64,000 nucleotides of DNA from Streptomyces katrae (GTDB lineage Bacteria > Actinomycetota > Actinomycetes > Streptomycetales > Streptomycetaceae). Below the pieces are notes generated by a model, which searched no databases, was not told where the DNA came from, and worked only from the letters and a program-made list of their open reading frames with translations. The stretch spans positions 6,671,560-6,735,559 of the forward strand of contig NZ_CP020042.1 in NCBI RefSeq assembly GCF_002028425.1, given 5' to 3'. This document shows positions 58,764-64,000 of the stretch, piece by piece. Each line of letters begins with the position of its first letter. Position 1 is the stretch's first letter. The position numbers and the translations under genes are program-made.

Positions 58764-60337
58764 ACGGCGCCCCCATGACCCGCCCCGGCCCCACCGGCCC
58801 CGCCCCCGACACCGCCCGCGCCCCCGACGCCGCCCCCGGCTCCCGCCCCGCCCAGGACCCCGCGGTCCCGGGCGGGGCCCCGCCGCCCGCGACCGCCGCG
58901 GCGGGTGCCCGTCCGCACCCCGCGGCCGCGGCCGGTGCGCCGCCGCAACCCCCGGCCGCGGCCGGTGCGCCGCCGCAACCCCCGGCCGCGGCCGGGGCGC
59001 CGCACCCCGCGGCCGAGGCCGGGGCCGGGCGGGAACCCGCCGCCGAGGCTGGTGCGCCGCCGCACCCCGCCGCCGAGGCCGGTGCGCCGCCGCAACCCCC
59101 GGCCGCGGCCGGGGCGCCGCACCCCGCCGCCGAGGCCGGGGCCGCTCCGGCCGCCGTCGACGAGGCGCTGCTGCGCGAGCTCACGCCGGCCGTCCTCGGC
59201 ATCCTCGTGCGGCGCGGCGCCGACTTCGCGGCCGCCGAGGACGCCGTACAGGAAGCCCTCCTCGACGCCCTCCGCACCTGGCCGGCCGACCCGCCCCGCG
59301 ACCCCCGGGGATGGCTCGTCACCGCCGCCTGGCGCCGCTTCCTCGACGCCACCCGCGCCGACGCGGCCCGCCGGCGCCGTGAGGACCTGGCCGACCGCGA
59401 ACCGGAGCCGGGCCCCGCGCCCGCCGCCGACGACACCCTCAGCCTCTACTTCCTGTGCGCGCACCCCGCCCTCTCCCCGTCCTCGGCCGTCGCCCTCACC
59501 CTGCGCGCCGTCGGCGGCCTCACCACCCGCCAGATCGCCCGCGCCTACCTCGTGCCCGAGGCGACCATGGCCCAGCGCATCAGCCGTGCCAAGCGCACCG
59601 TCTCGGGCGTCCGCCTCGACCGGCCCGGCGACGTGGCCACCGTGCTGCGCGTCCTCTATCTCGTCTTCAACGAGGGCTACTCGGGCGACGTCGACCTCGC
59701 CGCCGAAGCCATCCGCCTCACCCGCCGGCTCGCCGCCGCCGTCGACCACCCCGAACCGGCCGGGCTGCTCGCCCTGATGCTCCTCCACCACGCCCGCCGC
59801 GCCGCCCGGACCGCCCCCGACGGCAGCCTCGTCCCGCTCGCCGAACAGGACCGCGGCCGCTGGGACACGGCGGCCATCGCCGAGGGCATCGGGATCCTGC
59901 AGGCCGCACTGGCCCGCGACCGCCTCGGGGAGTACCAGGCCCAGGCCGCCATCGCCGCCCTGCACGCCGACGCCCCCAGCGCCGCGGAGACCGACTGGCC
60001 CCAGATCGTGGAGTGGTACGACGAACTCGTCCGGCTCACCGGCAGCCCCGTCGCCCGCCTCAACCGGGCGGTGGCCGTCGGCGAGGCCGACGGGCCCCGG
60101 GCCGGCCTCGCCGCGCTGGCCGATCTCGACCCGGACCTGCCCCGGTACACCGCCGTCGCCGCGTGGCTGCACGAACGCACGGGCGACCGGGCCGCCGCCG
60201 CCCGGCTGTACGCGGAGGCCGCCCACCGGGCCCCGACCCTGGCCGAGCGCACCCACCTCACCCGGCAGGCGGCCCGTCTCAACGCCGGCCCTCCCGTCCA
60301 CGACGACCGCCCGGACCCGGGAACCGCCGGCTCTTGA
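58760..60337 (+). CDS. ECF42-group sigma factor with TPR-like C-terminal domain
   Basis: The 525-residue protein has an N-terminal Ala/Pro repeat extension (~1-130). Sigma region 2 follows (FAAAEDAVQEALLDALRTWP, GWLVTAAWRRFLDATRADAA), then region 4 (SAVALTLRAVGGLTTRQIAR, VPEATMAQRISRAKRTV), then a ~250-residue helical extension of the DUF6596/TPR type (VLYLVFNEGYSGDVDL, ALMLLHHARRAARTAPDG, LNRAVAVGEADGPRAGLAAL). ECF42 factors have no anti-sigma protein; their C-terminal domain controls activity. GTG 58760 overlaps the upstream stop; ATG 58775 is the alternative start. It likely reads its own operon's promoter at 58274. Confidence 0.92.
   Translation: MNGAPMTRPGPTGPAPDTARAPDAAPGSRPAQDPAVPGGAPPPATAAAGARPHPAAAAGAPPQPPAAAGAPPQPPAAAGAPHPAAEAGAGREPAAEAGAPPHPAAEAGAPPQPPAAAGAPHPAAEAGAAPAAVDEALLRELTPAVLGILVRRGADFAAAEDAVQEALLDALRTWPADPPRDPRGWLVTAAWRRFLDATRADAARRRREDLADREPEPGPAPAADDTLSLYFLCAHPALSPSSAVALTLRAVGGLTTRQIARAYLVPEATMAQRISRAKRTVSGVRLDRPGDVATVLRVLYLVFNEGYSGDVDLAAEAIRLTRRLAAAVDHPEPAGLLALMLLHHARRAARTAPDGSLVPLAEQDRGRWDTAAIAEGIGILQAALARDRLGEYQAQAAIAALHADAPSAAETDWPQIVEWYDELVRLTGSPVARLNRAVAVGEADGPRAGLAALADLDPDLPRYTAVAAWLHERTGDRAAAARLYAEAAHRAPTLAERTHLTRQAARLNAGPPVHDDRPDPGTAGS
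58909..59155 (+). repeat. 30-bp-based repeats encoding GAPPQPPAAA-type units
   Basis: 58921-58950 and 58951-58980 are identical but for one base; shorter and longer variants (GAPHPAAEA, GAPPHPAAEA) fill the rest. All in frame with the sigma factor. Confidence 0.85.
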
Positions 60338-60397
60338 TCGACTGGCCGGGGCAGGGCCGCCGGAGCACCCTCGGTGGTAGGGAAGAAGGTGGTCCAG

Positions 60398-61501
60398 GTG
60401 CGTCGGACGGTGTCGTTGTGCGCGGCCGGGAGCGCCGTGATCATGGGCGTCCTGTCCGGTTTCGCGAGCCCGCAGGCGCACGCGGCGGCCGGCGACGGCG
60501 ACCGCGACCGGCGCAGTGCGGCGGTCCTCGAACAACTGGTGCCCGCCACCGACGCCCCGGGCTGCGCGGCCGCGGTCGGGCGGCGCGGCGACGTCGTCTG
60601 GGAGGAGGGGAGGGGGAAGGCCGATCTGGCCACCGGACGCGACATCACCCCGAAGACCGTCTTCGACATGGCGTCCAACTCCAAGCAGTTCACCGCGGAC
60701 GCCGTCCTCCTGCTGGCCGGACGGGGTCAGCTCACCCTGAACGCACCCCTGTCCGACTTCCTCGACCACCCGCCGGCCTGGACCCGGGACGTCACACTCG
60801 GCGACCTCATGCGTCATACCAGCGGCATTCCCGACTACCAGGACCTGCTGGAGGCCAAGGGCGTCAAGCTGACGGATCCGGCGGGCCAGCAGGAGGCGAT
60901 CACGGCCATCCTCGCCTCCCGGCCGCAGGAGCCGCCCGGCAAGCACTTCGCCTACTCCAACTCCAACTACGTCCTCCTGGCGCACGTCGTCGAAAGGGTC
61001 ACGGGCAAGCCGTTCGCGGCCTTCCTCCAGCAGGAGTTCTTCACCCCGCTGCACCTGAGCATGTCGGTCTCCCCGGCCGCGGACCTCCCCGGCAAGGCGA
61101 AGTCGTACGACGAGAAGGACGGCGCGTACACCCCCAACGCCTCCCCCTGGAAGCAGTACGGGGACGGGGCCGTGCAGACGACGCCCGGGGAGCTCGTCCG
61201 CTGGGCCGACAACTACCGCACCGGGCGCATCGGCGGACAGCAGCTCCTCGACGCAGTCACCCGAGGTGCGGTCGACGTGGGCGACGCCCTGAGCCGGCGG
61301 GGCGTCGAGGCGGGCCGGTACGGAGCCGGGATCCTCGTCCTCCCCGACAAGGGCCTGGTGCACCGCGGCGACTGGGAGCAGTTCCACAGCACCTTCGAGG
61401 TGAGCCCGGACCGGAACACCGCCGTCACGGTGGTGTGCAACACGGAAGCCCCCGACAGCTTCCGCGCCGCGAAGCAGCTCATGGACATCTGGGCCGGCTG
61501 A
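60398..61501 (+). CDS. Secreted serine beta-lactamase-like hydrolase (class C/EstB type)
   Basis: The ~367-residue protein has a signal peptide (VRRTVSLCAAGSAVIMGVLS...AHA) and a serine-type beta-lactamase fold. The catalytic SxxK is in MASNSKQFT, the YxN in FAYSNSNYVLL and an HxG-type motif in VHRGDWEQF. The family includes D-aminopeptidases, esterases and class C-like lactamases, so antibiotic resistance is not implied. GTG 60398 is selected because GAAGG is eight bases upstream; GTG 60374 is also in frame. Confidence 0.88.
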   Translation: MRRTVSLCAAGSAVIMGVLSGFASPQAHAAAGDGDRDRRSAAVLEQLVPATDAPGCAAAVGRRGDVVWEEGRGKADLATGRDITPKTVFDMASNSKQFTADAVLLLAGRGQLTLNAPLSDFLDHPPAWTRDVTLGDLMRHTSGIPDYQDLLEAKGVKLTDPAGQQEAITAILASRPQEPPGKHFAYSNSNYVLLAHVVERVTGKPFAAFLQQEFFTPLHLSMSVSPAADLPGKAKSYDEKDGAYTPNASPWKQYGDGAVQTTPGELVRWADNYRTGRIGGQQLLDAVTRGAVDVGDALSRRGVEAGRYGAGILVLPDKGLVHRGDWEQFHSTFEVSPDRNTAVTVVCNTEAPDSFRAAKQLMDIWAG

Positions 61502-61708
61502 CGCCCCCCCCGCAACCGGGCGGGCGGCCCAGCCCCCCCGCAAACCGCCCGGCCAGGGCCCCGGCCGCACCTGGACCCCGTTGACACGCAGTGACACCGC
61601 GGCGGAGACTGCGGGCGCGCCCCACCGGGCGTGCCCGGTGGTGTGCTCCGGTGCCCACATCGGCGCCCGCGCGCCGCCGATCGTACGGAGTCGCCCAGGA
61701 GAGCCCCC

Positions 61709-62908
61709 ATGAGCATCCGCACCGTCCGCGACGTCTACGTCGTCGACGCCGTCCGCACCCCCATCGGCAAGTTCGGCGGCGCCCTCGCCGGAGTCCGCCC
61801 CGACGACCTCGCCGCGCACGTCGTGCGCGCCCTCGTCGACCGGACCCCCGACCTCGACCCCGCCCGCATCGACGACGTCGTCTTCGGCGACGCCAACGGC
61901 GCGGGCGAGGACAACCGCGACGTGGCCCGCATGGCCGTGCTCCTCGCCGGGCTGCCCGTCACCGTCCCCGGCGCCACCGTCAACCGCCTCTGCGGCTCCG
62001 GCCTCGAAGCCGTGATCCAGGCGGCCCGTGCCATCGCCCTGGGCGACGCCTCCGTCGCCATCGCCGGCGGCGTCGAGTCGATGACCCGGGCCCCCTGGGT
62101 GGTGCAGAAGCCCGAGCGCGCGCACCCCGCCGGGCACCAGCAGATGTGGTCCACCACCCTCGGCTGGCGGATGACCAACCCCCGCATGCCGGCGGAGTGG
62201 ACCGGCTCGCTCGGCGAGGGCGCCGAGCTCATCGCGGAGAAGCACGGCATCACCCGCGAGGCCCAGGACGCCTTCGCCCTCGACAGCCACCGCAAGGCCG
62301 CCGCGGCCTGGAACGCCGGGCTGTACGACGGCGAGGTCGTCCCGTACCCCGGCGTGGAACTCCTGCGCGACGAGTGCATCCGCGAGGGCTCGACCCCCGA
62401 GGCCCTCGCCCGCCTCAAGCCGGCCTTCCGGACGGACGGCTCCGGCACCGTGACCGCCGGCAACGCCTCGCCCCTCAACGACGGGGCCGCAGCCCTCCTC
62501 CTCACCGACGAGGAGGGCCTGGCCGCCACGGGCCGTGAGCCGCTCGCACGGATCAGCGCCTCCGCCGTCACCGGCATCGAGCCCCAGTTCTTCGGCCTCG
62601 GCCCGGTGGACGCCGTCCAGCGCGCCCTCACCAAGGCCGGCCGCAGCCTCTCCGGCCTGGCCGCCTTCGAACTGAACGAGGCCTTCGCGGCGCAGGCGCT
62701 GGGCTGCCTGGCGGCCTGGCCGGAGCTGGACCCCGCCGTGGTCAACCCGCGCGGCGGCGCCATCGCGATCGGACACCCCCTCGGCGCCTCGGGCGCGCGG
62801 CTGGCGGGCTCGGTCGCCCACCAGCTGGCGGCCGCGGGCTCGGGCACGGGCATGGCGGCCTTGTGCATCGGCGTCGGCCAGGGCATCGCCCTGGTCCTGG
62901 AACGCTGA
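61709..62908 (+). CDS. Acetyl-CoA C-acyltransferase (thiolase), 3-oxoadipyl-CoA thiolase-like
   Basis: The 399-residue degradative thiolase has the acyl-enzyme Cys in NRLCGSGLEAV, VESMTRAPWV, GNASPLNDGAAA, the His in GHPLGASGARL and the second Cys in ALCIGVGQGI. It cleaves or forms a beta-ketoacyl-CoA. The close match to PcaF-like sequence and the following aromatic-aldehyde-type dehydrogenase suggest a role in aromatic catabolism, but this is inference. AGGAGAG precedes the ATG at 61709. Confidence 0.9.
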   Translation: MSIRTVRDVYVVDAVRTPIGKFGGALAGVRPDDLAAHVVRALVDRTPDLDPARIDDVVFGDANGAGEDNRDVARMAVLLAGLPVTVPGATVNRLCGSGLEAVIQAARAIALGDASVAIAGGVESMTRAPWVVQKPERAHPAGHQQMWSTTLGWRMTNPRMPAEWTGSLGEGAELIAEKHGITREAQDAFALDSHRKAAAAWNAGLYDGEVVPYPGVELLRDECIREGSTPEALARLKPAFRTDGSGTVTAGNASPLNDGAAALLLTDEEGLAATGREPLARISASAVTGIEPQFFGLGPVDAVQRALTKAGRSLSGLAAFELNEAFAAQALGCLAAWPELDPAVVNPRGGAIAIGHPLGASGARLAGSVAHQLAAAGSGTGMAALCIGVGQGIALVLER

Positions 62909-62935
62909 ACGACACCCCCACCACGCCCCACCCAC

Positions 62936-62966
62936 CCGGGCCGGGCCCTGCCAGGGCCCGGCCCGG
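62936..62966 (+). terminator. Hairpin terminator after the thiolase gene
   Basis: CCGGGCCGGGCCCT (62936-62949), 3-nt loop, AGGGCCCGGCCCGG (62953-62966): a perfect 14-bp stem 28 bases after the thiolase stop. It makes read-through into the dehydrogenase gene less likely. Confidence 0.75.
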
Positions 62967-63108
62967 CCCCCCGGCGTAGCGATCGTTTCCGGACAGCCCG
63001 CCGCACCAACTGCCCAATAACTGAACAGAATCCGGAGCCCCGGGTCTGGCACGATGGCGCCTGCCACCGCCGCCCCCGCCCCGCCCACCCCTCCGGAGGC
63101 CCCGCGTC

Positions 63109-64000
63109 ATGCCGCTGCTCGATCCGACACTCTGGCAGGACGGACCCACCCTCACCGGCGGTACGGCCCCGGTCGTCGAACCCGCCACCGGGCGGACCCT
63201 CGCCACCCTCGACCTCGCCGCCCCCGCCGACGTCGCGGAGGCGGCCGTACGGGCGGCGGCCGCGCAGCGGGACTGGGCGGGGGCCGGTCACATCGGACGG
63301 GCCGCCGTGCTGCGCCGGGCCGGGGACCTGTTCACGGCGCACGCCGACGAGCTGCGGGAGTGGCTCGTACGGGAGTCGGGTTCGGTCCCCGGCAAGGCGG
63401 ACTTCGAACTGCACGTCGCCGCCCAGGAGTGCTACGAGGCCGCCGCGCTGGCCTCCCGCCCGGCCGGGCAGGTGCTGCCCAGCGAGGCGCCCCGGCTCTC
63501 CTACACCCGCCGCGTCCCGGCCGGGGTGGTCGGGGTGGTGGCCCCGTTCAACGCGCCGCTGATCCTCTCCATACGCTCCGTCGCGCCCGCCCTCGCCCTC
63601 GGCAACGCGGTGCTGCTCAAGCCGGACCGCCGGACCGCCGTCTGCGGCGGACTCGCCCTGGCCGCCGTGTTCGCCGCCGCAGGGCTCCCGGCCGGGCTGC
63701 TGCACGTCCTGCCCGGCGGGGCCGAGACGGGCGCCGCCGTGGTGGCCGACCCGCGCGTGCGCGTCGTCTCCTTCACCGGGTCCACCGCCGCCGGCCGCTC
63801 CGTCGGGGAACTGGCGGGCCGTCACCTCAAGCGCGCGCACCTGGAGTTGGGCGGGAACTCGGCGCTCGTCGTGCTCGCCGACGCCGATGTCGAGGCCGCC
63901 GTCGCGCAGGCCTCCTGGGGCTCCTTCTTCCACCAGGGCCAGATCTGCATGACCGCCGGACGCCACCTCGTCCACGCCTCGCTCTACGACGAGTACGTGG
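63109..64000 (+). CDS. Aldehyde dehydrogenase, benzaldehyde-dehydrogenase-like (3' partial)
   Basis: The ATG at 63109 has CGGAGG upstream, and the frame stays open to the window edge (297 codons). Conserved ALDH elements are in order: GVVAPFNAPLILSIR, LLKPDRRTAV (cofactor-binding Lys), VSFTGSTAAGRSVGELAG, LELGGNSALVVL (general-base Glu) and FHQGQICMTAGRHLVH (catalytic Cys). The HQGQICM(T/A)AGRH form is typical of the benzaldehyde/vanillin/salicylaldehyde group. It probably oxidises an aromatic aldehyde to the acid with NAD(P)+. The remaining ~180 residues are outside the window. Confidence 0.9.
   Translation, partial: MPLLDPTLWQDGPTLTGGTAPVVEPATGRTLATLDLAAPADVAEAAVRAAAAQRDWAGAGHIGRAAVLRRAGDLFTAHADELREWLVRESGSVPGKADFELHVAAQECYEAAALASRPAGQVLPSEAPRLSYTRRVPAGVVGVVAPFNAPLILSIRSVAPALALGNAVLLKPDRRTAVCGGLALAAVFAAAGLPAGLLHVLPGGAETGAAVVADPRVRVVSFTGSTAAGRSVGELAGRHLKRAHLELGGNSALVVLADADVEAAVAQASWGSFFHQGQICMTAGRHLVHASLYDEYV

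Noticed and set aside
58547..63088. A 1513-codon minus-strand open frame
   Set aside because: Antisense to the DGPF, ECF42, hydrolase and thiolase genes. Long antisense frames are expected at this GC content.

Overview
The window is GC-rich (roughly 70-75 %) actinobacterial chromosome, almost certainly Streptomyces or a very close relative. Indicators are the codon bias, many GTG/TTG starts, TGA/TAG stops, four-base start/stop overlaps, leaderless promoters with a -10 hexamer 6-8 nt from the start codon, and the gene families present: LysX, EgtABCD, DUF6777, class F sortase, SpoIIE/HATPase regulator, ECF42 sigma factor and GH18 chitinase. I see no tRNA, rRNA, CRISPR array or prophage. The only mobile DNA is one IS5-like element plus an end fragment of a sibling copy.

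Layout. 1-8.8 kb: 3' end of a secreted Rpf/LysM/M23 wall hydrolase, a DMT transporter, a zinc-ribbon SDR protein, a degenerate HD-domain protein divergent from a 55-codon peptide gene, an epimerase, and a YndJ-DUF1990-lipase-maturation-factor operon whose promoter lies between two TTGAAC/GTTCAA operators. 8.9-21.4 kb: a DUF6777 lipoprotein with five 51-bp coding repeats, a PAS/GAF/SpoIIE/ATPase regulator, an Fpg/Nei glycosylase, a frameshifted hypothetical gene, an ECF sigma factor, a CapA lipoprotein, lysX and a polysaccharide deacetylase. 21.4-25.4 kb: a surface-protein locus with a class F sortase, two Ig-like surface proteins sharing an LPXTG-free GGLGGS + membrane segment + RRRR tail, a DUF4239 protein and a polyproline protein. 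25.7-32.5 kb: a methyltransferase coupled to a PAS-GGDEF-EAL protein, a FAD monooxygenase/TetR divergent pair and an acyl-CoA ligase. 32.8-37.2 kb: a LysR gene divergent from sdhCAB. 37.3-45.6 kb: a phosphatase-like lipoprotein, a UvrA paralogue, an IS-bracketed membrane protein, an LLM oxidoreductase, a HAD protein, dodecin and an orphan sugar-binding lipoprotein with a DasR-like operator.

45.9-54.3 kb: an OlsB-like/OlsA-like acyltransferase pair converges on a fully overlapping egtABCD (ergothioneine) operon, followed by a PARG-like gene, a solitary PemK/MazF-like gene and a VOC protein. 54.4-64 kb: a CBM2-GH18 chitinase, a secreted pyroglutamyl-peptidase-like protein, a SnoaL protein, an internally deleted amidase relic, a DGPF protein coupled to its ECF42 sigma factor behind an ECF42-type promoter, a serine hydrolase, a thiolase and the start of an aldehyde dehydrogenase.

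The best candidates for something not well described are (i) the sortase F locus with a shared non-LPXTG tail, (ii) the 55-codon peptide opposite a broken HD-domain protein, and (iii) the DGPF/ECF42 pair with an intact autoregulatory promoter and an unusual repeat-built N-terminal extension. The usual caveat applies: everything was read by eye, with no database search.
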